This document shows positions 1 through 4,534 of a stretch of DNA of 9,743 nucleotides, in pieces. Source of the stretch: JAZDPK01 sp043797615 (GTDB lineage: Bacteria; Patescibacteriota; Patescibacteriia; UBA11705; JABHMO01); the NCBI GenBank assembly GCA_043797615.1, contig JAZDPK010000029.1, forward strand, positions 1-9,743, read 5' to 3'. The notes under the pieces are model-generated. The model made no database searches and was not told the origin of the DNA. It saw only the letters and a program-made list of their open reading frames with translations. Both the position numbers and the translations under genes were made by a program. Within the stretch, counting starts at the first letter, position 1; the number at the start of each line of letters is the position of its first letter.

Positions 1-14
1 TTTTTCTTTGCCAT
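1..14 (-). CDS. 5' end of a gene leaving the window (MAKK...)
   Basis: Only the start is visible: ATG at 14-12 followed by codons for Ala-Lys-Lys and part of another lysine codon. It is accepted as a real start because a full Shine-Dalgarno AAGGAGG (minus strand, about 22-28) sits at normal spacing, and a near-consensus promoter lies about 110 bases upstream (122-150). Many basic nucleic-acid-binding and ribosomal proteins begin this way, but four residues cannot identify the product. Confidence 0.7.
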
Positions 15-121
15 GGCGATTCCTCCTTGTTATGGCTGATTAAAATCCCAGCGCTATGCTGAAAGTTTTTTTCCAAAATTGTTATTTTCAACGAACAAAT
101 CATTTTAACGATTGATAAAGA

Positions 122-150
122 AGTATAGCATGGCGAAAAATCTCTGTCAA
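122..150 (-). promoter_or_regulatory. Sigma70-type promoter TTGACA-N17-TATACT
   Basis: On the minus strand, TTGACA (150-145) is followed after exactly 17 bases by TATACT (127-122). This is the best housekeeping promoter in the window. It points at the gene starting at position 14 and would give a 5' leader of about 100 bases ending in a strong SD sequence. Confidence 0.8.
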
Positions 151-189
151 TGGCATGCGTTTAATTTAGTTTCGTAGATAATATCTATT

Positions 190-204
190 GTGTCGTAAAA
201 TATT
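190..204 (+). repeat. 15-base direct repeat GTGTCGTAAAATATT, copy 1
   Basis: GTGTCGTAAAATATT occurs here and identically at 1053-1067. Copy 1 lies 8 bases before parS site 1; copy 2 lies about 70 bases beyond site 2. The minus-strand promoter of the recombinase gene carries the related AAGTGTCGTACAATAT, where TACAAT is the -10 box. The repeat may therefore be an extended -10 motif, but no good -35 box precedes the two exact copies. Confidence 0.5.
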
Positions 205-212
205 GATATTAA

Positions 213-228
213 TGTTCCACGTGGAACA
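213..228. promoter_or_regulatory. parS: parS-type centromere site 1
   Basis: The perfect 16-base palindrome TGTTCCACGTGGAACA (18 bases with the flanking A/T) matches the conserved bacterial parS core GTTNCACGTGNAAC bound by ParB. An identical 16-mer lies at 966-981. Two identical copies in non-coding DNA make chance unlikely. ParB/Spo0J is the known ligand of such sites; the parB gene is not in this window. Confidence 0.85.
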
Positions 229-368
229 TATTTCAAAATTTACGCGCTTCATTTATAAATCGCGTTATCTAAACATGAATTTTATATATACACATTTGAA
301 TTATCGTTATTTATTGCCTTGAATATAACCTAATCACTGATTATTGTTTCTAATCAATAATTTCCAAA

Positions 369-429
369 TGTCTACACTGGTGTGGACAAATGCCTGTTTT
401 ATCGCCACTTATCAACATATAATCCACAT
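369..429. promoter_or_regulatory. Cluster of DnaA-box-like 9-mers
   Basis: Three 9-mers lie within about 50 bases, each one base from TTATCCACA: TTGTCCACA (minus strand of TGTGGACAA), TTATCAACA and TAATCCACA. Just before them, around 369-388, is an imperfect palindrome built from TGTC-ACAC and GTGT-GACA. None is a perfect DnaA box. The surrounding DNA is very AT-rich and a parS-type site is 140 bases away, so an origin element is possible but unproven. Confidence 0.35.
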
Positions 430-440
430 TATTCAAATAA

Positions 441-467
441 AAAAATAAAAACCCGGAATAAACCGGG
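441..467 (-). terminator. Rho-independent terminator
   Basis: A hairpin CCCGG-(6)-CCGGG at 452-467 is followed on the minus strand by a long T-rich run (TTTTTATTTTTTT). It would end transcription coming from the tRNA-Arg(CCU) region, more than 300 bases upstream, or from an unrecognised small RNA in 470-780. Confidence 0.7.
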
Positions 468-627
468 CCTTTGTATTAATAAATTAAAATATTTCAATTT
501 TTCACAAATTTAATTCAAATTTGAATACAAATTATCAAATAACGCAAGATAATCTTCAGCCAACAACTATCATATAATCAAAATTACATGGAACTCAATC
601 ATAAATTAGACAATTTGGATTGAACCT

Positions 628-702
628 GAGCGTTAATCAAATGAACTTCTTGCCATATATCCGAGCGCCAATCAAATAAACAGCTTGCCATGTACCCGAG
701 CG
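628..702 (+). repeat. 35-base tandem repeat (two units plus the start of a third)
   Basis: Units at 628-662 and 663-697 both read GAGCG, AATCAAAT, AAC and CTTGCCAT in order and agree at 28 of 35 positions. A third GAGCG begins at 698. Each unit ends in the CTTGCC...CCGAGCG motif that recurs at 745-762 in the hairpin next to the tRNA. The repeat is non-coding. Confidence 0.65.
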
Positions 703-743
703 AAGCGAGTTGTATAGCTTGATCAGTGCCATACTGAATAGGA

Positions 744-779
744 CTTGCCCTGAACTCGAGCGAAGCGAGTAGTTCAGGG
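744..779 (+). repeat. REP-like hairpin beside tRNA-Arg
   Basis: CTTG is followed by a 9-bp stem CCCTGAACT / AGTTCAGGG (748-756 / 771-779) closing a 14-base loop made of CGAGCGAAGCGAGT. It abuts the 3' end of tRNA-Arg(CCU) without a gap. There is no T-run on the minus strand, so it is not a classic terminator. A short tetranucleotide 5' of a hairpin is the layout of REP sequences mobilised by RAYT transposases; that assignment is inference. Confidence 0.6.
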
Positions 780-851
780 TGCCCCCGAGAGGAATCGAAC
801 CTCTATCTTATCCTTAGGACGGATCTGCTCTATCCGTTGAGCTACGGGAGC
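780..851 (-). tRNA. tRNA-Arg (anticodon CCU)
   Basis: The minus strand folds as a full cloverleaf. The acceptor GCTCCCG/CGGGGGC has one G-T wobble, the D arm is GCTC-AACGGATA-GAGC, the anticodon loop GTCCTAA gives CCU, and the T arm is AGAGG-TTCGATT-CCTCT, with discriminator A at 780. CCA is not encoded, so it must be added after transcription. Two oddities are a G at loop position 32 and a G-A mismatch at the top of the anticodon stem (27-43). It reads the AGG codon. Confidence 0.93.
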
Positions 852-865
852 GAACAAAAATGCAA

Positions 866-960
866 GTTAACTACAGTTGATTATTGTTAATTGATAGTTT
901 ATCATTTTGCAATTCAAACAAATCAACTCAAATCAACTTTAATCAACTACAAATTAACTT
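866..960. repeat. AGTTGAT / ATCAACT repeats upstream of tRNA-Arg(CCU)
   Basis: This AT-rich stretch has ATCAACT-like units about 10-11 bases apart (ATCAACTCAA, ATCAACTTTA, ATCAACTACA) on one side and GTTGATTATT, GTTAATTGAT on the other, able to pair imperfectly. The same unit fills the equivalent position upstream of tRNA-Arg(UCU) at 8043-8150. It is non-coding. Confidence 0.5.
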
Positions 961-965
961 TTAAA

Positions 966-981
966 TGTTCCACGTGGAACA
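966..981. promoter_or_regulatory. parS: parS-type centromere site 2
   Basis: This copy is identical to site 1 (TGTTCCACGTGGAACA), and the palindrome extends to 22 bases (963-984) with flanking AAA/TTT. It lies 753 bases from the first copy, in non-coding DNA beyond the tRNA gene. ParB spreading from paired parS sites is how origin regions are organised in most bacteria. Confidence 0.85.
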
Positions 982-1052
982 TTTTTGCTTAAAATAATGT
1001 TGGCACTTGATTAGTCAGGTGAATAATCTTAATAAATATACAACAATATTAA

Positions 1053-1067
1053 GTGTCGTAAAATATT
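1053..1067 (+). repeat. 15-base direct repeat GTGTCGTAAAATATT, copy 2
   Basis: Exact second copy of 190-204, followed at once by an alternating AT tract (TATATATTATATATC) that would melt easily. See copy 1 for interpretation. Confidence 0.5.
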
Positions 1068-1110
1068 ATATATATTATATATCAAAACAGGGAAAAGGTG
1101 ATTATTCGCC

Positions 1111-1185
1111 TTAATATCTCAGTTTGACTTGTTTGCCGGCGTTCTTGCGATGGCGCTTGGCAGCGACTTTTGCTTTTTTATTCAT
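1111..1185 (-). CDS. 24-aa highly basic microprotein
   Basis: ATG at 1185-1183 opens a 24-codon frame beginning MNKKAKVAAKRHRKN and ending in LRY, stop TAA at 1113-1111. Ten of 24 residues are Lys, Arg or His-flanked basic positions and only tyrosine is aromatic. A good promoter (1289-1317) and a hairpin leader (1200-1286) precede it, an arrangement shared with the recombinase gene. There is no SD sequence. The composition resembles the tiny basic ribosomal proteins and RNA-binding peptides of bacteria (such as bTHX or bS22-like proteins), but I do not recognise the family. The short length leaves real doubt; the dedicated promoter is the main support. Confidence 0.55.
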   Translation of the reverse strand: MNKKAKVAAKRHRKNAGKQVKLRY

Positions 1186-1199
1186 ATGGTTAAGGATAA

Positions 1200-1286
1200 G
1201 AACGGATAAACAAAACGGATTGCGCGGATTATAGAGATAATTTCAATACGATCCGATAAATCCGCTTCCATCCGTTGTATCCGTTC
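1200..1286 (-). promoter_or_regulatory. CGGAT hairpin leader, copy 1
   Basis: Three nested arm pairs form one long imperfect hairpin: GAACGGATA/TATCCGTTC (1200-1208 / 1278-1286), AACGGAT/ATCCGTT (1214-1220 / 1270-1276) and GCGGATT/AATCCGC (1224-1230 / 1259-1265). The predicted transcript from promoter 1289-1317 starts at the foot of this hairpin, and the 24-aa ORF starts 15 bases past it. A homologous element in the same setting lies at 9241-9336. Confidence 0.65.
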
Positions 1287-1288
1287 CC

Positions 1289-1317
1289 ATTGTATTCTCT
1301 TTCCCTTCAAATATCAA
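1289..1317 (-). promoter_or_regulatory. Promoter TTGATA-N17-TACAAT for the 24-aa ORF
   Basis: TTGATA (1317-1312), 17 bases, then TACAAT (1294-1289) on the minus strand. It lies just past the terminator of the YopX operon and reads into the hairpin leader and the 24-aa ORF. Confidence 0.7.
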
Positions 1318-1327
1318 CTCTTCTTGA

Positions 1328-1361
1328 TTAAAAAACCCTGGCTATATTGACAACCAGGGTT
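1328..1361 (-). terminator. Rho-independent terminator of the YopX operon
   Basis: AACCCTGG/CCAGGGTT stem (1334-1341 / 1354-1361) with a 12-base loop, followed on the minus strand by TTTTTT. It lies 22 bases after the yopX-like stop codon. Confidence 0.85.
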
Positions 1362-1383
1362 ATATTTACCGATTAGGCGCTTT

Positions 1384-1779
1384 TCAGGCAATGCCGGGAT
1401 TTTCGTAGATATTGCCGATAACCATCATTTCCTCGGCTCTTACCTTACATAAAAATGTCATGCATTCTTCATGCGTATGAACGCATTCCTCAATGAATTT
1501 TTCTTCGCTCATGCCCAATTCCTTTGTAAGAAACATGCCATCGCGCCAAACCACTTCGGCTTCAGTCTGAAAATAATATCCGTGATCCAAGATATCGCCT
1601 TCGTAAATTTCCTTGCCGTTTTTGTCCTTAAGTCCGATGTATTGCATGTAGATGAAATTTCCATGAAGAAACGCTTTCTGGTCGCGCGGATTCGAGTTCA
1701 CTGCTCTGTGTTCGTCCACCGGCATAATACCGTACATTATCTTTTTCCCGTCCCAGGCTCTGAATTTCAATTCTCTCAT
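1384..1779 (-). CDS. YopX-family protein, phage-type
   Basis: A 131-aa protein with the landmarks of the YopX family: MRELKFRAWDGKKI at the N-terminus, MQYIGLKDKNGKEIYEGDIL at about 45-64, and VIGNIYENPGI at about 120-130. The family is common in phages and prophages of Gram-positive and other bacteria; its biochemical role is unknown. The start is fixed by the SD AAAGGAG (1788-1794) at proper spacing. That SD overlaps the stop codon of the upstream membrane protein gene, leaving 13 bases between the genes, so they form one operon that ends at the terminator at 1328-1361. The middle of the protein (about 90-115) carries four Cys/His residues (ECVHTHEEC...C), not obviously a metal site. The presence of a phage-type gene suggests transfer, although no other phage gene is visible. 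Confidence 0.88.
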   Translation of the reverse strand: MRELKFRAWDGKKIMYGIMPVDEHRAVNSNPRDQKAFLHGNFIYMQYIGLKDKNGKEIYEGDILDHGYYFQTEAEVVWRDGMFLTKELGMSEEKFIEECVHTHEECMTFLCKVRAEEMMVIGNIYENPGIA

Positions 1780-1792
1780 GGTTTTTTCTCCT

Positions 1793-2380
1793 TTATTTCC
1801 TTTTGTTGATTCCGTATTTCAATGTTAACAAGAAAATTATCAGACACATTATCGAACCGCGGATTGAATAAATGATCGCCAGCATATTATCGTTCATAAA
1901 CGCCGGAATGATGGCCAGCCCGGAGCCGAACACCCAAATCAACCAGGAAATCGCCGATTCTTCGGACTTTTTCGATGCAATCATGCCGTGAATTGTCGGA
2001 ATGTATCCGATTAAAATGAGAATCTGCGCGATAATGTTCGTCAAAAAAGAATTTGACGACGCAATCCAAAATATCACGCATGACATTGCTAACAGCAGGT
2101 AATACTTTTCAAATTTCTTGAAATAAAATTTCTGTTTTGATTTGACTAAAACGATTGCGAAAATAACGGCGCAGAGAAGAAAGTCGACGATGCCGTACAG
2201 CCCGCTTACCAGATCAAATTTGGTTTGCAAAAATGAAAACACGTTCAATCCGATTACGATGATCCAGATCAGCCAAGTCGATTTCATCGGATAGGCGTTT
2301 CCTTTTACCGTGGCGCGGATATAAATCGCGTCGCCGACAAACAACATGAGCGCGCTCGCAATGGCTATGATTGCCGCCAT
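1793..2380 (-). CDS. PQ-loop-like seven-helix membrane protein
   Basis: A 195-aa integral membrane protein with about seven hydrophobic segments, near 3-21, 36-52, 57-79, 92-108, 112-130, 143-162 and 167-188. Two halves carry a similar motif: PMKSTWLIW at 31-39 and IPT followed by ISWLIW at 127-149. This internal repeat, with a proline at a helix end and paired tryptophans, resembles the PQ-loop/SWEET fold of small-solute transporters, but the PQ dipeptide is absent and I infer only similarity. The start ATG has a purine-rich SD (AGAGGTGG), and a consensus-like promoter at 2427-2455 lies just upstream. It is the first gene of an operon with the YopX-like gene. The substrate is unknown. Confidence 0.8.
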   Translation of the reverse strand: MAAIIAIASALMLFVGDAIYIRATVKGNAYPMKSTWLIWIIVIGLNVFSFLQTKFDLVSGLYGIVDFLLCAVIFAIVLVKSKQKFYFKKFEKYYLLLAMSCVIFWIASSNSFLTNIIAQILILIGYIPTIHGMIASKKSEESAISWLIWVFGSGLAIIPAFMNDNMLAIIYSIRGSIMCLIIFLLTLKYGINKRK

Positions 2381-2426
2381 TTTCCACCTCTTTCCTTTAT
2401 ATTTTCAATGAACGTTAAGATAAATT

Positions 2427-2455
2427 ATTGTAGCAAAATTAAATAAAATTGTCAA
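2427..2455 (-). promoter_or_regulatory. Promoter TTGACA-N17-TACAAT
   Basis: TTGACA (2455-2450), 17 bases, TACAAT (2432-2427) on the minus strand, giving a leader of about 40 bases to the membrane protein start at 2380. It sits immediately downstream of the terminator of the preceding operon. Confidence 0.85.
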
Positions 2456-2479
2456 TGATCTATACAAGATGTAAAGGTG

Positions 2480-2513
2480 AAATAAAAAAGCCGCTTGCGA
2501 TGGCAAGGGCTTT
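2480..2513 (-). terminator. Rho-independent terminator of the RNA-modification operon
   Basis: AAAGCC-G-CTTGC / GCAAG-GGCTTT stem (2487-2498 / 2503-2513) with a GATG loop, then TTTTTTATTT on the minus strand. It lies 9 bases beyond the stop of the 43-aa ORF. Confidence 0.88.
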
Positions 2514-2521
2514 ATCAGCTA

Positions 2522-2653
2522 TTATTCGTACCTGCTTTCAATGCGCAATCCGAGCTGCTTTAAAATTTTATCGAGAATTTTCGGACGGCTCCTATTTACA
2601 CCCATCGGATAATCGCAATGGGTGAAAAATTCCTTGCTCAACGACAGTCCCAT
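2522..2653 (-). CDS. 43-aa microprotein of unknown function
   Basis: ATG at 2653-2651, stop TAA at 2524-2522. The protein starts MGLSLSKEFFTHCDYP and ends GLRIESRYE; residues 24-38 (PKILDKILKQLGLRI) look like an amphipathic helix. An in-frame TAG two codons upstream fixes the 5' limit. AGGGG just before the ATG could serve as a tight SD, but both SD and start codon lie inside a 20-bp stem (2647-2706), so translation may be gated. It follows the pseudouridine synthase by 58 bases and directly precedes a strong terminator, which supports it as the last gene of that operon. No family is recognised. The alternative is that the region is only a structured 3' UTR. Confidence 0.55.
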   Translation of the reverse strand: MGLSLSKEFFTHCDYPMGVNRSRPKILDKILKQLGLRIESRYE

Positions 2654-2706
2654 AGACCCCTAAACCATTCATTGCATTCAGGTTTAGGGCAAGCAGTCTA
2701 TGGAAC
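2647..2706 (-). promoter_or_regulatory. Long hairpin covering the 43-aa ORF start
   Basis: The minus-strand RNA can form an 11-bp outer stem (2696-2706 with 2647-2657, one G-U) and a 9-bp inner stem CCCTAAACC/GGTTTAGGG, separated by a one-sided 6-base bulge TGCTTG and capped by a 14-base loop. It begins 5 bases after the upstream stop codon. No T-run follows. It covers the putative SD and start codon of the 43-aa ORF. Confidence 0.75.
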
Positions 2707-2711
2707 TATTG

Positions 2712-3377
2712 TCATTTTGTGAACTTATTCCATTCCGCCGGGTATTCAATCGTTATCTTTTTATTTTCGCCGGTTGTCGCGGTCTGAAACGACAGAGAAG
2801 TGGCGCAAAGGCCGATTTCGTTATTTTTTAATTTTATTTTCGAACCGTACTTCGCGTCGCCCACGATCGGATGACCGATGAACGACAATTGCGCGCGAAT
2901 CTGATGCGATTTTCCGGTGTGCAGATCTATTTTCAACAATGAAAAATTGTCGTTGCTCTTCACGACTTCATAATCAAGCATAACGCGCGTTGAATCAGGA
3001 TCGTTGCCATTATTAAATATTTCAACTTTGTTTTTCGCCGAATCTTTTTTAAGAAAATGAACAAGCGTTTTCTTTTGTTCCTTTAAAACACCTTCAACAA
3101 TCGCATGATATTGCTTTTGAATCGTTCGTTCGCGGAACTGTGCGGACAAGCGCGACGCGCCTTTCGACGTTTTGGCAAATAAAACAATGCCGCTGACGTT
3201 TCTATCCAAGCGATGCAACAAACCGAGAAAAACATTTCCCGGCTTTTGATATTTATCTTTTAAATATTTTTTAACGTCATCCATCAGGCATTTCGCGCCG
3301 GGATCGTCGGCTTGCGTCAATACGCCGGCCGGCTTGAACACCGCGATTAGATGATTATCCTCATAAAGAATTTCCAT
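2712..3377 (-). CDS. RluA-family RNA pseudouridine synthase
   Basis: It converts uridine to pseudouridine in rRNA or tRNA. The protein shows the family signature LLHRLDRNVSGIVLFAKT, whose Asp (residue 58 from this start) is the catalytic nucleophile, and the later TGKSHQIRAQL...GHPIVGDAKYG segment that shapes the active site. There is no S4 RNA-binding domain, and at about 221 aa it matches short RluA-like enzymes, so the exact target uridine cannot be read from sequence. I chose ATG 3377; a TTG at 3389 would add MKYI-. Neither has an SD. The gene lies 77 bases (65 from the TTG) downstream of an rRNA-methyltransferase-like gene with no terminator between, forming an RNA-modification operon. 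A perfect 34-base palindrome lies in the gap. Confidence 0.92.
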   Translation of the reverse strand: MEILYEDNHLIAVFKPAGVLTQADDPGAKCLMDDVKKYLKDKYQKPGNVFLGLLHRLDRNVSGIVLFAKTSKGASRLSAQFRERTIQKQYHAIVEGVLKEQKKTLVHFLKKDSAKNKVEIFNNGNDPDSTRVMLDYEVVKSNDNFSLLKIDLHTGKSHQIRAQLSFIGHPIVGDAKYGSKIKLKNNEIGLCATSLSFQTATTGENKKITIEYPAEWNKFTK

Positions 3378-3398
3378 AATATATTTCAAATAATCGGA

Positions 3399-3432
3399 CG
3401 TTCAGATGAATTTGGCCAAATTCATCTGAACG
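3399..3432. repeat. Perfect 34-base palindrome between two genes
   Basis: Seventeen-base arms (3399-3415 and 3416-3432) meet at a GGCC centre with no spacer and no mismatch; each arm reads CGTTCAGATGAATTTGG. It lies 22 bases after the methyltransferase stop and 21 bases before the ATG of the pseudouridine synthase. The minus strand has no T-run after it, so a simple terminator is unlikely. It could be an operator, an RNase III site in the mRNA, or a transposon-derived palindrome. Confidence 0.9.
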
Positions 3433-3454
3433 AAAAATCTTTTGATTTTCAATC

Positions 3455-4336
3455 TTATGCATTATTCCACCTGGCAAATATTCCGCACGGCAGCAACCGG
3501 CCTGATTTTTCCTCGGCGATCGTGAGTTCCCCGCATTCGATTTCGCCTTTGAACTTTTCCGTTAAGAATTCCAAGTTGTTCGCGTAAGCAATGGGGGAAT
3601 AACCGGACGCGTAGCCGTTGATTAGAAAGAACAGCGGATTTTCCGACAGAACTTGCTTGCACAAATCAAGCAACATCAAAAAATCTTTTTCAATTTTCCA
3701 CATTTCATTGTTCGGTCCGTGTCCGAAAGCCGGCGGATCCATTATTACGCCGTCATAGCGCCGGCCGCGTTTGATTTCACGTTTAACAAATGCCGTCGCG
3801 TCGTCCAGAATCCAGCGGATCGGCTTTTCTTTCAATCCGGATATTTCCGCGTTCTCTTTCGCCCAGCTGATCGCGGTTTTCGATCCGTCCAAATGGCAAA
3901 CTTCGGCGCCCGCCGCCGCCGCGGCCAAACTCGCGCCGCCGGTGTAGCCGAAAAGATTCAACACATTAGGTTTATTCGCGCCTTTATGGTTTTTAATCGT
4001 CTTTTTTATCCACTCCCAATTGCTTTTTTGCTCGGGAAAAAGGCCGGTGTGCTTGAACGCGGTCGGTTTAATCCAGAATTTCAGATCGGCAAAATCGATC
4101 TGCCAGCGCTTAGGAGTTGACGCCGCCATTTTCCATTCCGTTGACTTTCCGTCGCGCGAAAAAATCGCTCCGGCTTTTTGCCATTCTTTTTCCGGCAAAT
4201 TTTTCCGCCACAAAGCCTGCGGATCTGGCCGCGACAAGATTATTTTGCCGTAGCGTTCTAATTTTTCACCCTCGCCGCTGTCGAGCAAAGCGTAATCAAC
4301 GGAAGGATGGGTTATTAAAATTTTGGGATTTAACAT
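3455..4336 (-). CDS. RlmI-like class I SAM-dependent methyltransferase
   Basis: A 293-aa Rossmann-fold methyltransferase of the RlmI/RlmK type (COG1092-like), which methylates 23S rRNA in characterised members. Motif I is LNLFGYTGGASLAAAAAGAE (126-145); the acidic residue binding SAM ribose is probably D150 in HLDGSK; D178-D179 follow; and the catalytic-loop motif DPPAFGHG is at 200-207. FKHTGLFPEQ (94-103) and the C-terminal LLPCGIFARW (281-290) are also family-like. The N-terminal PUA domain of RlmI is absent, so the substrate is uncertain. ATG at 4336 lacks an SD; a 102-base inverted-repeat leader ends 8 bases upstream, and the promoter at 4452-4480 would start transcription at its far edge. 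First gene of an operon with the pseudouridine synthase. Confidence 0.88.
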   Translation of the reverse strand: MLNPKILITHPSVDYALLDSGEGEKLERYGKIILSRPDPQALWRKNLPEKEWQKAGAIFSRDGKSTEWKMAASTPKRWQIDFADLKFWIKPTAFKHTGLFPEQKSNWEWIKKTIKNHKGANKPNVLNLFGYTGGASLAAAAAGAEVCHLDGSKTAISWAKENAEISGLKEKPIRWILDDATAFVKREIKRGRRYDGVIMDPPAFGHGPNNEMWKIEKDFLMLLDLCKQVLSENPLFFLINGYASGYSPIAYANNLEFLTEKFKGEIECGELTIAEEKSGRLLPCGIFARWNNA

Positions 4337-4344
4337 ATCTATTG

Positions 4345-4446
4345 AAATTACCCCGCCCTTTCTTGACTGCCGGAGCTTTATGCGTAGGCAGTAGGGCGGG
4401 ATTAGTCTAAAATTCGTTCTCCCTGATAACGAGTCAGGGGTAATTT
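4345..4446 (-). promoter_or_regulatory. 102-base inverted-repeat-bounded leader
   Basis: The ends are a 10-base perfect inverted repeat, AAATTACCCC (4345-4354) and GGGGTAATTT (4437-4446). Inside are two hairpins: CCCGCCCT...AGGGCGGG (4352-4359 / 4393-4400) with inner ACTGCC/GGCAGT (4366-4371 / 4387-4392), and CCCTGA/TCAGGG (4421-4426 / 4434-4439). The predicted transcription start falls on the element's outer edge and the methyltransferase ATG is 8 bases past its inner edge. It could be a MITE/REP-like insertion, a structured leader, or both. Confidence 0.7.
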
Positions 4447-4451
4447 ATATC

Positions 4452-4480
4452 ATCATAACGCACCGCGCTTATTTTATCAA
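4452..4480 (-). promoter_or_regulatory. Promoter TTGATA-N17-TATGAT
   Basis: TTGATA (4480-4475), 17 bases, TATGAT (4457-4452) on the minus strand. It directly follows the terminator at 4490-4524 and drives the methyltransferase-pseudouridine synthase operon. Confidence 0.75.
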
Positions 4481-4489
4481 GATTAATCT

Positions 4490-4524
4490 AAAAAATAAAA
4501 CAGCAGGAAGATTGCTTCCTGCTG
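4490..4524 (-). terminator. Rho-independent terminator
   Basis: A perfect 10-bp stem CAGCAGGAAG/CTTCCTGCTG (4501-4510 / 4515-4524) with a 4-base loop, followed on the minus strand by TTTTATTTTTT. It closes the operon of the 139-aa and 262-aa genes, 10 bases after the stop. The terminator at 5905-5940 reuses the same AGCAGGAA arm. Confidence 0.92.
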
Positions 4525-4534
4525 TGAAATACTT

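Noticed and set aside
628..779. CRISPR-like array from the repeated CTTGCC...CGAGCG units
   Set aside because: The units are contiguous, diverged tandem repeats without spacers of constant length, and no cas gene is present.
470..780. Possible small gene or sRNA between tRNA-Arg(CCU) and the terminator at 441-467
   Set aside because: Only minus-strand frames of about 10 codons or fewer are present, and I find no promoter. The terminator hints at a transcript, but nothing more can be supported.
3653..4120. A 155-codon plus-strand frame antisense to the methyltransferase gene
   Set aside because: It is the mirror of a well-supported methyltransferase with clear motifs; no promoter or SD is present on the plus strand.
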